Notes: generated by a model not told the origin, from the letters alone. 64,000 bases of DNA from Acinetobacter gyllenbergii CIP 110306 = MTCC 11365 (GCF_000413855.1 NZ_ATGG01000012.1:62001-126000); one strand, 5' to 3'; positions 36,697 through 46,781 are shown, counted from the stretch's first letter. Made by a program: numbers and translations.

Positions 36697-36798
36697 CAAC
36701 AATAGTAAATAAAATTAATCGTTTGCTTGATTAATAATCTTTTTAGTCCTCGAATAAGGAAATTTGTACAAAAAAGATTTAATTTACTTAAAAATTAA

Positions 36799-38025
36799 TC
36801 AGTTATTGAATGTTTCCTTAAACTTTGCCAAGGCCTCAATTCGATACTGAATCAGCATTTCACCAATCTCAGGACCCGTAATATGTTCAGGTAAATCTTG
36901 TGCACGTATATTACGTACGATTTCCATTGCATCTAAAACATATTGCGCTTGTGGATAGGGGCGATGTTCCAAACCTAGGCGACCTTTGGCATCACATTCA
37001 CAGGCTTGTACAAAGGCAATGACTTTCTCAGGACGACGTAGCACATCTAAACGTTGTAATAACCGCCATAGTGTCCCTGGTTTCAGGTTCATGATCTGAT
37101 GGCACTTTAAATGCTCTTTGCAGACGATCAGCGCCAAATTTTTTAAATGTGTCGGTACTTTTAAACGATCACAAATGTCGGTTACAGGCTGTATGCCACG
37201 TTCTTCATGCATGATATGGCGGGGTAGTTCGTCTACAGGGGTGAGCGCTTTACCAAGATCATGAACCAATACCGCAAAACGGACGTCCAATGCATATCCT
37301 GCTAAACAGGCTTGTTTAAGTGCCATTAGCGTATGAATACCGCAATCGATTTCTGGATGGTATTCTGGACGTTGAGGTACCCCAAAAAGTGCATCGATTT
37401 CTGGAAATAGAATCTTTAAGGCGTTGCAGTCTCTTAAGGTTTGGAAATAGACATCCGCGTGATCTTCTAGTAAAGCACGGGAGGTTTCTTTCCAGACCCG
37501 TTCTGGTGTTAATGCATTTAATTCACCTGATTGGGCAATATCCTGCATTAATTGCAGCGTTTCATCTGCAATTTTAAAGCCATAGGCGGCATAACGGGCA
37601 GCAAAACGCGCCACACGAAGAACACGCAATGGATCTTCGGTAAATGCATCAGACACATGACGCAGGATTCTCTGCTCTAAATCGCGTTGACCGCCATAAG
37701 GATCATATACTGTGCCCGCTTCATTCATGGCCATGGCATTAATGGTGAGATCACGACGAATCAGATCTTCTTCTAATTTAACGGTTGTGTCTGTGAAAAA
37801 CTGGAAACCATGATAGCCAACGCCTGATTTACGTTCTGTACGCGCAAGAGCATATTCTTCTTTTGTTATTGGATGCAGAAATACCGGGAAATCTTTTCCC
37901 ACGGGTTGATAGCCTTCGGCGAGTAATTGCTCGGGCGTTGCTCCAACCACCACATAATCTTTTTCGTGATAGGGATGGCCGAGTAAATGATCTCGGACAG
38001 CACCGCCTACTAAATAAACTTGCAT
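36799..38025 (-). CDS. cca: CCA-adding tRNA nucleotidyltransferase
   Basis: Cca builds or repairs the 3' CCA of tRNAs using CTP and ATP without a template. The ~408-residue class II enzyme has the nucleotidyltransferase site GGAVRDHLLG and, where E. coli has D-R-D, the variant E-K-D (HEKDYVVVG). The R-R-D-L-T-I-N and neck helices follow, and an HD domain (VLVHDLGKA) is present, as in the multifunctional enterobacterial type. ATG 38025 is chosen since AGAGG lies seven bases upstream; a GTG at 38046 is the alternative. The binding site is inside a hairpin (see the element at 38029-38073). Confidence 0.94.
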   Translation of the reverse strand: MQVYLVGGAVRDHLLGHPYHEKDYVVVGATPEQLLAEGYQPVGKDFPVFLHPITKEEYALARTERKSGVGYHGFQFFTDTTVKLEEDLIRRDLTINAMAMNEAGTVYDPYGGQRDLEQRILRHVSDAFTEDPLRVLRVARFAARYAAYGFKIADETLQLMQDIAQSGELNALTPERVWKETSRALLEDHADVYFQTLRDCNALKILFPEIDALFGVPQRPEYHPEIDCGIHTLMALKQACLAGYALDVRFAVLVHDLGKALTPVDELPRHIMHEERGIQPVTDICDRLKVPTHLKNLALIVCKEHLKCHQIMNLKPGTLWRLLQRLDVLRRPEKVIAFVQACECDAKGRLGLEHRPYPQAQYVLDAMEIVRNIRAQDLPEHITGPEIGEMLIQYRIEALAKFKETFNN

Positions 38026-38028
38026 GAA

Positions 38029-38073
38029 AAAACCTCTATTCTTCACACAATCATGCTACAGAATAGAGGTTTT
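38029..38073 (-). terminator. Terminator hairpin between maeB and cca that includes the cca ribosome binding site
   Basis: A perfect 14-bp inverted repeat (AAAACCTCTATTCT/AGAATAGAGGTTTT, 17-base loop) is followed on the minus strand by a T-run that reaches the cca start. The 3' arm contains AGAGG, the cca Shine-Dalgarno. Confidence 0.8.
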
Positions 38074-38081
38074 CTCAAGGG

Positions 38082-38115
38082 TTAAGCGAAGCTTTTCAAG
38101 AAAAGCGAGGCTTAA
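38082..38115 (-). other. Nested hairpin just after the maeB stop
   Basis: TTAAGC/GCTTAA encloses GCTTTT/AAAAGC around a CAAG loop with a GAA/GAG internal loop. No T-run follows, so it may protect the maeB 3' end or pause RNA polymerase before the terminator below. Confidence 0.5.
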
Positions 38116-38121
38116 GTGAAC

Positions 38122-40392
38122 TTAGTTTTGGCTTTGCTGAATTTCGGCAACCGTTAACGCTGTCATATTCACCAAACGACGAGTCGTTGCTGTAGGTGTA
38201 AGAATATGAACAGGTTTTGCAGCACCCAATAAAATAGGACCAATGGTCACATTATTACCAGAAGTTGCTTTTAACAAGTTGAATGAAATATTGGCTGAAT
38301 CTAGGTTAGGCATAATCAACAAGTTTGCTGAACCTTTGAAACGTGAATTTGGGAATGCAAAATGACGAATATTTTCATCTAATGCTGCATCACCATGCAT
38401 TTCACCTTCAACTTCTAACTCAGGTGCCTGCTCTGAAAGCAGACGATAGACTTCACGCATTTTTTGTGCGCTTGGGTCATTCTGGTCGCTACCAAAGCTT
38501 GAGTGAGAAAGTAGTGCGACACGTGGTGTAATACCGAAACGACGAACTTCTTCCGCAGCCAAAATGGTCATTTCTGCAAGTTGTGCAGCCGTTGGGTTGG
38601 TATTTACATAGGTGTCGGCAATAAATAAATTGCGATCTTCAAGCATTAAGGCATTCAAAGTAAAGAATGTGCTGCGACCTTCTTTAAGGCCAATCACATT
38701 TTTCACGAAATCTAAATGAATATCGTAGCTTGAATAAGTACCACACAACATACCATCGGCTTTACCAAATTTAACCAGCATCGCTGCGATTAAAGTAGAA
38801 CGACGGCGTGCTTCGCGTTGCGCATATTCAACCGTTACACCCTTACGTTGCATGATTTGATGATATTCTTTAGAGAAATCTTCGTATTGAGGATTTTTTT
38901 CCTGATCGACGATTTCAATATTCACGCCATGCTGTAAACGTAAACCCAACTTTTTGATGTTGTCTTCAATAACCGAAGTGCGACCAACAAGAATTGGTTT
39001 TGCCAAACCTTCATCAACAACAATTTGAACGGCACGTAATACGCGTTGATCTTCACCTTCAGCATAAGCAATACGCTTTGGATCAGTTTTCGCTTGAGAG
39101 AAGATTGGCTTCATCAAGAATGCTGAGTTATAAACAAATTCAGAAAGACGTTGACGATATGCAGAGAAATCTTCAATTGGGCGTGTAGCAACACCAGAGT
39201 CCATTGCTGCTTTCGCAACAGCAGGTGCAATTTCTAAAATCAAACGTTGATCAAGTGGGCGAGGGATTAAATAATCACGACCAAATGAAGCTGATTTTTC
39301 ACCATAGGTGGCAGCATCTGCTTCCACATGTGCCATACGTGCAATTGCATGTACGCAAGCAATTTTCATTTCTTCATTAATGGTTGTTGCACCTACATCC
39401 AATGCGCCACGGAAGATATAAGGGAAGCAAAGCGCGTTATTCACTTGGTTTGGATAGTCTGAACGACCTGTTGCCATAATCGCATCTGGACGTACTTCAT
39501 GCGCATGTTCAGGCAAAATTTCTGGGTCAGGGTTGGCAAGGGCAAAAATAATTGGATTTTCAGCCATTTCTTTCACCATTTCTTTGGTGAGGATACCTGC
39601 TGCTGAAAGACCGAGGAACATGTCTGCGCCAGCCATAACTTCATGCAATTGTGTTGCTTGAATGTCTTGTACATAACGTTTTTTCGATTCATCTAGGCCT
39701 TCACGTGATGTCGTGAGAAGGCCGCGAGAGTCGGCAACAACGATGTTGGCTTTATTCACGCCTAATGCGCAAAGCAAGTCTAAGCACGAAAGTGCAGCTG
39801 CACCAGCGCCAGACGCTACAATTTTAATTTCATCAATTTTTTTATTGACCAGTTGTAAGGCATTGAGCAATGCTGAACCGACAATAATACTGGTTCCATG
39901 TTGGTCATCATGGAATACAGGAATTTTCATGCGTTCGCGAAGTTTCTTCTCGATGTAGAAACATTCTGGTGCCTTGATATCTTCTAAGTTGATACCACCA
40001 AACGTAGGCTCTAATGCAGCAACGATATCTACAATCTTGTCTGGATCATTTTCATCAATTTCGATATCAAAGACATCAACACCAGCGAACTTTTTGAACA
40101 GAACGCCTTTACCTTCCATTACAGGTTTAGACGCGAGCGGGCCAATATTTCCCAAACCAAGCACGGCTGTACCATTACTCACGACGGCAACCAGATTACC
40201 ACGCGCTGTATATTTGGCAGCGGTAGAAGGGTCACGTTCGATTTCCAAACATGGCGCAGCAACACCAGGTGAGTAGGCAAGCGCTAAATCTCGTTGGTTA
40301 ACGAGCTGCTTGCTAGGTGTCACACTGATTTTTCCTGGGGTTGGAAATTCATGGTAATACAAAGCGGCTTGTTTTAAAGATTGATCGTCCAT
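38122..40392 (-). CDS. maeB: NADP-dependent malic enzyme with phosphotransacetylase-like domain
   Basis: MaeB decarboxylates malate to pyruvate, making NADPH. The 756-residue protein is the fused type: malic enzyme in residues 1 to ~425 ([26 protein letters not shown] and the nucleotide-binding [11 protein letters not shown]), then a phosphate acetyltransferase-like C-terminal domain of ~325 residues ([26 protein letters not shown]). In homologues that second domain binds acetyl-CoA and regulates the first. It is monocistronic, ends at hairpins that precede cca, and starts next to a gap of 191 bases. Confidence 0.97.
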   Translation of the reverse strand: MDDQSLKQAALYYHEFPTPGKISVTPSKQLVNQRDLALAYSPGVAAPCLEIERDPSTAAKYTARGNLVAVVSNGTAVLGLGNIGPLASKPVMEGKGVLFKKFAGVDVFDIEIDENDPDKIVDIVAALEPTFGGINLEDIKAPECFYIEKKLRERMKIPVFHDDQHGTSIIVGSALLNALQLVNKKIDEIKIVASGAGAAALSCLDLLCALGVNKANIVVADSRGLLTTSREGLDESKKRYVQDIQATQLHEVMAGADMFLGLSAAGILTKEMVKEMAENPIIFALANPDPEILPEHAHEVRPDAIMATGRSDYPNQVNNALCFPYIFRGALDVGATTINEEMKIACVHAIARMAHVEADAATYGEKSASFGRDYLIPRPLDQRLILEIAPAVAKAAMDSGVATRPIEDFSAYRQRLSEFVYNSAFLMKPIFSQAKTDPKRIAYAEGEDQRVLRAVQIVVDEGLAKPILVGRTSVIEDNIKKLGLRLQHGVNIEIVDQEKNPQYEDFSKEYHQIMQRKGVTVEYAQREARRRSTLIAAMLVKFGKADGMLCGTYSSYDIHLDFVKNVIGLKEGRSTFFTLNALMLEDRNLFIADTYVNTNPTAAQLAEMTILAAEEVRRFGITPRVALLSHSSFGSDQNDPSAQKMREVYRLLSEQAPELEVEGEMHGDAALDENIRHFAFPNSRFKGSANLLIMPNLDSANISFNLLKATSGNNVTIGPILLGAAKPVHILTPTATTRRLVNMTALTVAEIQQSQN

Positions 40393-40507
40393 CTGAGTCT
40401 CGTTTGTTCCGATAATAATCAGACATCTAGCTGTCTAATTACGATATTAAGATAAGTGCACAAGAATATAGCACTAGTTCATGCTTTCGCACAGTCAAAA
40501 AAGCTTA

Positions 40508-40553
40508 TTTTCACTGAACTGCATACGTATTGACAGCTGCTATTCAGTGAAAA
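40508..40553 (-). terminator. Inverted repeat after the GGDEF/EAL gene
   Basis: TTTTCACTGAA (40508-40518) and its exact complement (40543-40553) surround a 24-base loop that itself contains ATACGTAT and CAGCTG. On the minus strand it lies 30 bases past the stop and is followed by AAGCTTTTTT, so a terminator is likely; a regulatory site for maeB is possible. Confidence 0.6.
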
Positions 40554-40583
40554 ATACAGCGTAAAAAAGGTTAAAATTCACGT

Positions 40584-43460
40584 TTAAATGGAATATCTTG
40601 CGGTTGACTGCTGCTTTTGTTTTTGCAGATATTCTGTCGCATGAGCGGCAGTGAGAGGTTGTGAAAACAAGTAACCCTGTAATATGTCGCAATTTTGTCG
40701 TTTTAAATACTCATATTGCTGCTCGGTTTCAACACCTTCAGCCACAACTTTTAGGCCAATGGTCTTGCCCATGGCGATCATGGCATTAACGATCGCATCC
40801 TGTTTGGCATTGCCAATTTTTGAGATAAAGGCACGATCAATTTTCAAAATGTCAATTGGATATTCGGTGAGGTAGGCTAGTGATGAATAACCCGTACCGA
40901 AGTCATCCAATGCAATTGAAATCTGGCGTTCTTTAATGGCATGCAATACCGTTTTGACGCTGTCGGTGTTTTCAATAAAGGCAGATTCAGTAATTTCCAA
41001 TTCAAGATTTTTACCCGAAATTGCATAGCTATTTAATACCGCATCAATATCATGCAGCAACTGACCACGTAAAATTTGCTGTGCCACTATATTGACTGCA
41101 ATATTGATATTGCTATAACCAAGTTGTTGCCATGTTTGTAGCTGTTTGGCGGCTTCATGTAAAACAAATTGTCCAATATCCGAAATCAGACTGGTGCTTT
41201 CTGCCAAAGGAATGAAAATGCTTGGCATGATCAGGCCCTTGGTTGGATGTTTCCAACGGATCAATGCTTCAAAGCCATTAATTTGATGGTTATGCGCATT
41301 GATTTTAGGCTGGTAATACACCACCAATTCGTTATTCTGAATAGCTTTTCTTAGGTCGAGTTCTAGATCTGTATATTTGGCTACAAAATTGGCTCTTTCA
41401 TTGGAGTAGTAGCGAATGGTATTACCACCTAAACGTTTGGCTTCGGTCAATGCCTGTTCTGCATGGGTGTTTAAATTATCGACTTGACGGCCATGTTCTG
41501 GATAAATGGCAACTCCGATTGAAATACTGACAAAGTATTCTTGATCGGCAAGGTAAAAAGGTTTGCTAAAAGCTTCAACAATATTATTACAGAGCTGATG
41601 AAGTGGCGGATGTACGGGCGAAATTTCATAAATAATCGCAAAGTCATCTGCACTTAAATGGGCGACAAGTAATGCATCAATATTACTGATGCGTAAGCGT
41701 TGTGCGACCTGTTTGAGGAGTTCGTTGCCAGCTTTATTGCTAATGATCTCATTCAAGGCACGGAAGCGGTCGATATTTAAACGGATGACAGCCAGATGCT
41801 GAATCGAAGCTTCATTGACCAAATATTGATGTAATTGTTGTTGGTAATAAAAACGGTTCGGTAGATCGGTGAGCGTATCGTAATTGGTTAAATAGGATAA
41901 ACGTTGCTCTTGGTGCTTACGTTCAGTTTGATCTGAAACAATCCCAATATAATTGATAACACGCTCTTGTTCATCTTTCACAGCATTGATATGAATCCAC
42001 AAAAAACAAGATTTTTCAGAAATATAGGTTTCTTGAAATTCACCTTCATATTCCTGTTCTTCACGTAATGTATCAAGAATCGATAAATGAAAATTATGAT
42101 GATGCTGCTTATTTTGCTTAGTAATTTCAAATAACTGCTTATCGATAATAGCCTGTTTATCCATCCCAGTTAGCTGTTCGTATTTTGGATTGACTTCAAC
42201 ATAGTTAAAGTTTTCATCTAAAATGAAAATACCTTCTGATGCTTGCTCAAATACGCTGGCAGCAAGCTTTAAACGTTCCTGATCTTTCTTTTCTTGATTA
42301 ATATCGCGGTGAATACCCACCATTCGCAAAGGGGTGTCGTCTTTGGGATCCCGTAAAATCACCTGACCAACATCATGAATCCAAGTCCATTCACCATTAT
42401 GACGTTTAATTCGGAAGGTTTCTTCATAGCGCTTAGTTTGGCCACATAAATGATTATATAAGGTGTTTTTTACCCGCTCGATATCATCAGGATGAATGAT
42501 TTTATGCAGTAGGGTGTAATGGTTTTCAGAATTGCGCGTGACTGCTTGACTATGTGCATTGGTGACTCCAACGGTATGGCTTTCAAGATTCCAGTCCCAA
42601 GGGCGAATGCCTGCAGTTTCATGGGCAAAGCTTAAGTTCTGACGATGTTCTTCTAAGCTTTCATTCATTTGCGTCAAGTCGAATGTACGCTCACGAACTT
42701 TTTGTTCCAGCAGGTGATTATTGAATTGCAGTTGCGCTTCAATATCTTTGGACTTATTCACTTCACGCTGTAATTGTTGGCACAGCTCTTCGGTCCATTG
42801 GTTATGCTGCTCGGCCACATCAATCAGTTGTTTATTTTTATCCAGCACCAAGGCCAAGCGTTTATGAATTTTATAGGTGACTTGAGCGCAGAGTACCGTG
42901 GCAAAAAAGGAGGAATAATAGGCCAGATAGAACAGGGTGTGATCATGATCTCGATGCAAAAACTGTGAGATGATTAATGGCACAATACTTGGGATAAAAA
43001 ATAAGAAGAAATAGCGAATATGTTGAGTTAAAAAAGTCAGTGCGATGATATGAGAGGCTGTGAGCAATAAAGCTGTTAAGGTTAAAACATGTGACCCAAC
43101 CAAATGCGGGATATCGACCGCCAAGTAATGATTGATGACAATGGTGTTGACCCCAATCAGTAAGCCTGTAAAAAAACAGATCAGTTGAAAAATGAGATTG
43201 GTTTGATTGCTATAGCGAACCGAAGAATAGCGTTTGAGTAAGAAATGACAAACACAGCTAAAGCTAAACAAAAGAATGAGGGTGATGCTCATCCAGGTTG
43301 TGAAAATGTTGGATTCAAAAGAGTAAAAAATCCCAAATAGGGCATAATCTAACAGACAAATACAAAACACGCTTAAAACGAATAAACGTACGTGATTTGG
43401 ATAATCAATTTGGTCCGTATAGATAAACTGTGGCAAATTTTTGTCCTGAACCCCTAACAT
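40584..43460 (-). CDS. Membrane-bound PAS-GGDEF-EAL protein, likely c-di-GMP phosphodiesterase
   Basis: A 958-residue signalling protein. About six hydrophobic segments fill residues 25-195, followed by a coiled coil at 205-275, two PAS domains (about 278-390 and 398-515), a GGDEF domain (525-690) and an EAL domain (700-948). The GGDEF motif is degenerate, SADDF at 603-607, so cyclase activity is unlikely and the domain may bind GTP to regulate. The EAL site looks intact: E731-A-L, ELEITES and DDFGTGYSS (852-860). It probably degrades c-di-GMP in response to a membrane or PAS-sensed signal. It stands alone. Confidence 0.92.
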   Translation of the reverse strand: MLGVQDKNLPQFIYTDQIDYPNHVRLFVLSVFCICLLDYALFGIFYSFESNIFTTWMSITLILLFSFSCVCHFLLKRYSSVRYSNQTNLIFQLICFFTGLLIGVNTIVINHYLAVDIPHLVGSHVLTLTALLLTASHIIALTFLTQHIRYFFLFFIPSIVPLIISQFLHRDHDHTLFYLAYYSSFFATVLCAQVTYKIHKRLALVLDKNKQLIDVAEQHNQWTEELCQQLQREVNKSKDIEAQLQFNNHLLEQKVRERTFDLTQMNESLEEHRQNLSFAHETAGIRPWDWNLESHTVGVTNAHSQAVTRNSENHYTLLHKIIHPDDIERVKNTLYNHLCGQTKRYEETFRIKRHNGEWTWIHDVGQVILRDPKDDTPLRMVGIHRDINQEKKDQERLKLAASVFEQASEGIFILDENFNYVEVNPKYEQLTGMDKQAIIDKQLFEITKQNKQHHHNFHLSILDTLREEQEYEGEFQETYISEKSCFLWIHINAVKDEQERVINYIGIVSDQTERKHQEQRLSYLTNYDTLTDLPNRFYYQQQLHQYLVNEASIQHLAVIRLNIDRFRALNEIISNKAGNELLKQVAQRLRISNIDALLVAHLSADDFAIIYEISPVHPPLHQLCNNIVEAFSKPFYLADQEYFVSISIGVAIYPEHGRQVDNLNTHAEQALTEAKRLGGNTIRYYSNERANFVAKYTDLELDLRKAIQNNELVVYYQPKINAHNHQINGFEALIRWKHPTKGLIMPSIFIPLAESTSLISDIGQFVLHEAAKQLQTWQQLGYSNINIAVNIVAQQILRGQLLHDIDAVLNSYAISGKNLELEITESAFIENTDSVKTVLHAIKERQISIALDDFGTGYSSLAYLTEYPIDILKIDRAFISKIGNAKQDAIVNAMIAMGKTIGLKVVAEGVETEQQYEYLKRQNCDILQGYLFSQPLTAAHATEYLQKQKQQSTARYSI

Positions 43461-43574
43461 ACAAAGAATAATCCTTTTAATTTTTTATCTATATTCACAG
43501 TCTTTGTCTTTTTGTAAACATATGGAGCTTATTTTAAATTAGCGCTAAAGACCACAGAAAGCAATGCCAAGTAC

Positions 43575-44294
43575 TTAGCTCAATGAGAAGTGATAATTTA
43601 AAATCGACAAGGCAACGATAGGAGCGGTTTCAGTTCTTAACACTCGATCACCAATGCACCAGTTTTTAAATTGATGTTGATTAGCCAAGTGAATCTCGGC
43701 TTCACTTAAACCACCTTCTGGACCAATCAATAAGGCGAGATCGGGGCTGCTGTTGAGCAATACATTGGTTTGGTCTTTATTGGGTGCAAGTACAAAACGT
43801 GATGCCGGCAACTCACTGCTGAGCCAGTCAGCCAAAGCAATCGGGGCTAAAACTTGAGGAACTCGGTTCATGCCACATTGTTCACAAGCGGCGATTGCTA
43901 CAGATTGCCAGTGGTCTATTTTTTTCTGATCACGATCGTACTTTAAACGCATTTCGCAACGTTCACTGGTGAGTAATTGAATACTGGTTACGCCCAATTC
44001 AGTTGCTTTCTGAATCGCATAATCCATGCGATCACCTTTACTCATCACCTGACCCAATACCACACTGAATGGTGCGGTACGATCAGTTGGATCAAACTGA
44101 TCAACCGAAACAAAGGCATTTTTTTTGTTGATTTCAGTCAGGGTGACAACGTATTCACCACCTTTTCCATTGAAAAAGATGGCTTGTTCTTGCTCTTTCG
44201 CACGCAGTACACGGACCCAATGGTGAAATACCGATTCGGTTAATTCAATGGTATTGCCAGTGTTTAATTCGGTTTCGATATAAAAACGATTCAT
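43575..44294 (-). CDS. rsmE: 16S rRNA (uracil-1498-N3)-methyltransferase
   Basis: RsmE methylates U1498 of 16S rRNA from SAM. The ~239-residue SPOUT protein begins MNRFYIE, has the N-terminal PUA-like domain with HHWVRVLRAKE, and ends with the knotted SAM site (LLIGPEGGLSEAEI and LGDRVLRTETA-like IGDRVLRTETAPI). ATG 44294 is chosen because homologues start M-R/N-R-F; the longer start at 44315 runs to within one base of metF. It follows metF in the ahcY-metF-rsmE cluster, which links SAM use and recycling. Confidence 0.95.
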   Translation of the reverse strand: MNRFYIETELNTGNTIELTESVFHHWVRVLRAKEQEQAIFFNGKGGEYVVTLTEINKKNAFVSVDQFDPTDRTAPFSVVLGQVMSKGDRMDYAIQKATELGVTSIQLLTSERCEMRLKYDRDQKKIDHWQSVAIAACEQCGMNRVPQVLAPIALADWLSSELPASRFVLAPNKDQTNVLLNSSPDLALLIGPEGGLSEAEIHLANQHQFKNWCIGDRVLRTETAPIVALSILNYHFSLS

Positions 44295-44316
44295 GCTTGG
44301 GTCGTGCTCGTACAAA

Positions 44317-45153
44317 TTAGTTTAAACCAAGATCGACAACCAGTTGTCGAGTCGGTTCTGTTTGGTTCATTGAGTAAAAATGTAGCGTTGGTGCGCCACC
44401 GGCAATCAAGCGTTCGCAAAGTTTTACAATCACTTCATGACCGAATGCTTTGATGCTTGCACTGTCATCACCATATGCAGCCAGTTGCTTACGAATCCAA
44501 CGTGGAATTTCCGCACCGGTACCATCCGCAAAGCGGATCAGGTTGCTTGCATTGGTAATCGGCATAATACCTGGCGCAACCGGAATATTCACGCCAGCTT
44601 TGGCAATACGCTCGATAAAATAGAAATAAGCATCTGGATTGAAGAAAAACTGAGTAATACCAGCATTGGCACCCGCATTAACTTTTTCGACAAAACGTTG
44701 AATATCACCATCAAAGGTGTCAGCTTGAGGGTGCATTTCAGGATAGGCTGCCACTTCAATGTGGAAATGATCGCCTGAATGCTCGCGGATAAAGCGAACT
44801 AAGTCTTGGGCATAAGGGAGTTCACCCAAGCCGACCTGACCAGATGGTAAGTCACCACGTAAAGCGACAATACGATCAATCCCTTGAGATTTATATAAAT
44901 CTAAAAGTTCGGCAATACGGACTTTGTCATCACCGATACAAGACAGGTGAGGCGCAACAGGCGTACCTTTGCCATTAAAGTCATGAATCGCAGCTAATGT
45001 ACGTTCGCGGGTTGAACCACCTGCACCGTAGGTAATTGAGAAAAACTCTGGATTTAACAGCTGTAATTCTTGATGAACACCTTTTAATTTTTCTGCACCC
45101 GCATCTGTTTTAGGTGGAAAAAATTCAAAAGAAATAGGAACACGTTTCGTCAT
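44317..45153 (-). CDS. metF: 5,10-methylenetetrahydrofolate reductase
   Basis: MetF reduces methylene-THF to methyl-THF, the methyl donor for methionine. The 278-residue FAD protein has SFEFFPPKTDAG at the N-terminus, SITYGAGGSTRERT, the FAD-binding RGDLPSG region and the substrate segment ITQFFFNPDAYF. It is downstream of ahcY with a 73-base gap that contains a terminator-like hairpin, so it may be expressed by read-through or a weak own promoter. The shared SAH riboswitch region lies upstream of ahcY. Confidence 0.97.
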   Translation of the reverse strand: MTKRVPISFEFFPPKTDAGAEKLKGVHQELQLLNPEFFSITYGAGGSTRERTLAAIHDFNGKGTPVAPHLSCIGDDKVRIAELLDLYKSQGIDRIVALRGDLPSGQVGLGELPYAQDLVRFIREHSGDHFHIEVAAYPEMHPQADTFDGDIQRFVEKVNAGANAGITQFFFNPDAYFYFIERIAKAGVNIPVAPGIMPITNASNLIRFADGTGAEIPRWIRKQLAAYGDDSASIKAFGHEVIVKLCERLIAGGAPTLHFYSMNQTEPTRQLVVDLGLN

Positions 45154-45193
45154 TTCAAATCCTTTTTAAAATCGCTTGGAAATTTTAGAAAAA

Positions 45194-45219
45194 AGGGCAG
45201 TCCGTAAAACGTCTGCCCT
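45194..45219 (-). terminator. Intercistronic terminator between ahcY and metF
   Basis: A perfect 7-bp stem (AGGGCAG/CTGCCCT) with a 12-base loop begins eight bases after the ahcY stop and is followed on the minus strand by TTTTTTCT. It could end most ahcY transcripts and limit metF. Confidence 0.8.
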
Positions 45220-45226
45220 GAATTTC

Positions 45227-46609
45227 TTAGTATTTATAAGCGTCAGATTTGAACGGCCCTTCAACAGGAACGCCTAAGTAATCTGCTTGTACTTGAGTCA
45301 ATTGTGTTAACACACCACCAAAGCCAAGCACCATTGCAGCAGCAACTTCTTCATCTAATTTCTTAGGAAGGACTTCTACGCGAATCGCAGCTTGTTTTTG
45401 CTCAGCAGGTAAGTCAGCAAATTTTTCAGCGAATAAATGCATTTGACCTAGGACTTGGTTGGCGAAAGAACCGTCCATCACGCGTGATGGGTGGCCTGTT
45501 GCATTACCAAGATTCACTAAACGACCTTCAGAAAGAAGGATCAAGTAGTTGTTTTCGTCTTCTGAACGATACACTTGGTGTACTTGTGGCTTCACTTCAA
45601 CCCACTTGTAGCCACGTAAGTATGCCGTATCGATCTCTGTATCGAAGTGACCAATGTTACATACTACAGCACCCGCTTTTAAGCTATCTAACATTGCAGA
45701 ATCACATACATGGTAGTTACCAGTTGTGGTCACAACAAGGTCAGTATTGCCCAATAAGTCTTGGTTAATGTCTTCTTTTTTGCCAGTTTGTACGCCATTT
45801 TTATATGGAGAAACAACTTCGTATCCATCCATGCAGGCTTGCATTGCACAGATTGGATCAACTTCAGTTACACGTACGATCATGCCTTCTTGGCGTAAAG
45901 ATTGCGCAGAACCTTTACCTACGTCACCGTAACCGATCACAAGTGCACGACGACCAGAAAGTAACATGTCAGTCGCACGTTTGATCGCATCGTTTAATGA
46001 ATGGCGGCAACCGTATTTGTTGTCATTTTTCGATTTAGTGATCGAATCGTTGACATTGATTGCAGGAACTTTAAGGGAACCGTCTTTCCACATTTCCAAC
46101 AGACGTTGTACGCCTGTTGTGGTTTCTTCGGTAATGCCGTGGATACGCTCTAAAAGTGCAGGGTATTTGTCATGAACAAGTGCAGTTAAGTCACCACCAT
46201 CGTCCAAGATCATGTTGGCATCCCAAGGTTGGCCATTCACATTGATCTGTTGTTCTAAACACCAAACATATTCTTCTTCAGTTTCGCCTTTCCAAGCGAA
46301 AACTGGGACACCACTTGCAGCAATGGCAGCAGCAGCATGGTCTTGAGTAGAGAAGATATTGCAAGAGGTCCAACGCACTTCTGCGCCAAGCTCAACCAAT
46401 GTTTCAATAAGAACAGCTGTTTGGATTGTCATGTGAATACAACCCAAAATTTTTGCGCCAGCAAGTGGTTTAGCTGCTGCATAACGCTTACGTAAGCCGA
46501 TCAAAGCTGGCATTTCTGCTTCAGCAAGTTTGATCTCTTTACGACCGTAGTCAGCAAGGGAAATATCAGCAACTTTATAATCTGTAAATGAAGCATTCAC
46601 CGCGTTCAT
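45227..46609 (-). CDS. ahcY: Adenosylhomocysteinase
   Basis: AhcY splits S-adenosylhomocysteine to homocysteine and adenosine with bound NAD, clearing the product that inhibits methyltransferases. The 460-residue protein has [29 protein letters not shown], the NAD-binding [11 protein letters not shown] and the C-terminal family ending [15 protein letters not shown] lies six bases before the ATG. A promoter and SAH riboswitch precede it, so it should be induced when SAH builds up. Confidence 0.98.
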   Translation of the reverse strand: MNAVNASFTDYKVADISLADYGRKEIKLAEAEMPALIGLRKRYAAAKPLAGAKILGCIHMTIQTAVLIETLVELGAEVRWTSCNIFSTQDHAAAAIAASGVPVFAWKGETEEEYVWCLEQQINVNGQPWDANMILDDGGDLTALVHDKYPALLERIHGITEETTTGVQRLLEMWKDGSLKVPAINVNDSITKSKNDNKYGCRHSLNDAIKRATDMLLSGRRALVIGYGDVGKGSAQSLRQEGMIVRVTEVDPICAMQACMDGYEVVSPYKNGVQTGKKEDINQDLLGNTDLVVTTTGNYHVCDSAMLDSLKAGAVVCNIGHFDTEIDTAYLRGYKWVEVKPQVHQVYRSEDENNYLILLSEGRLVNLGNATGHPSRVMDGSFANQVLGQMHLFAEKFADLPAEQKQAAIRVEVLPKKLDEEVAAAMVLGFGGVLTQLTQVQADYLGVPVEGPFKSDAYKY

Positions 46610-46645
46610 CAGGATCTCCTAGAAAAAATAGTATGGATCATTCTG

Positions 46646-46747
46646 TTCGCGGATGCCGTTGTTGGTTAAAACGAGTGTTTAACCGATCGTCGAGCCTGGC
46701 AAATTGATCTTTAGTGCCGATCAATTGTCGCAGCATCCCTCGACTGG
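46646..46747 (-). promoter_or_regulatory. S-adenosylhomocysteine (SAH) riboswitch upstream of ahcY
   Basis: On the minus strand the leader reads CGAGGGATGCTGCGAC, then a hairpin (AATTGATC/GATCAATT), then GCCAGGCTCG, then a second hairpin (GGTTAAA/TTTAACC), then CAACGGCATCCGCG. GGATGC pairs with GCATCC and CGAG with CTCG. These conserved blocks and their order match the SAH riboswitch (SAH-I class), known upstream of ahcY in beta- and gammaproteobacteria, where SAH binding turns expression on. No terminator follows, so control is probably at the ribosome binding site. Confidence 0.88.
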
Positions 46748-46752
46748 GCATA

Positions 46753-46781
46753 ATGATACTTGGAAATTGCGTTGGTTCCAA
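46753..46781 (-). promoter_or_regulatory. Promoter of ahcY
   Basis: TTGGAA (46781-46776) and TATCAT (46758-46753) are 17 bases apart on the minus strand, placing the transcription start at the first base of the riboswitch. Confidence 0.65.
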
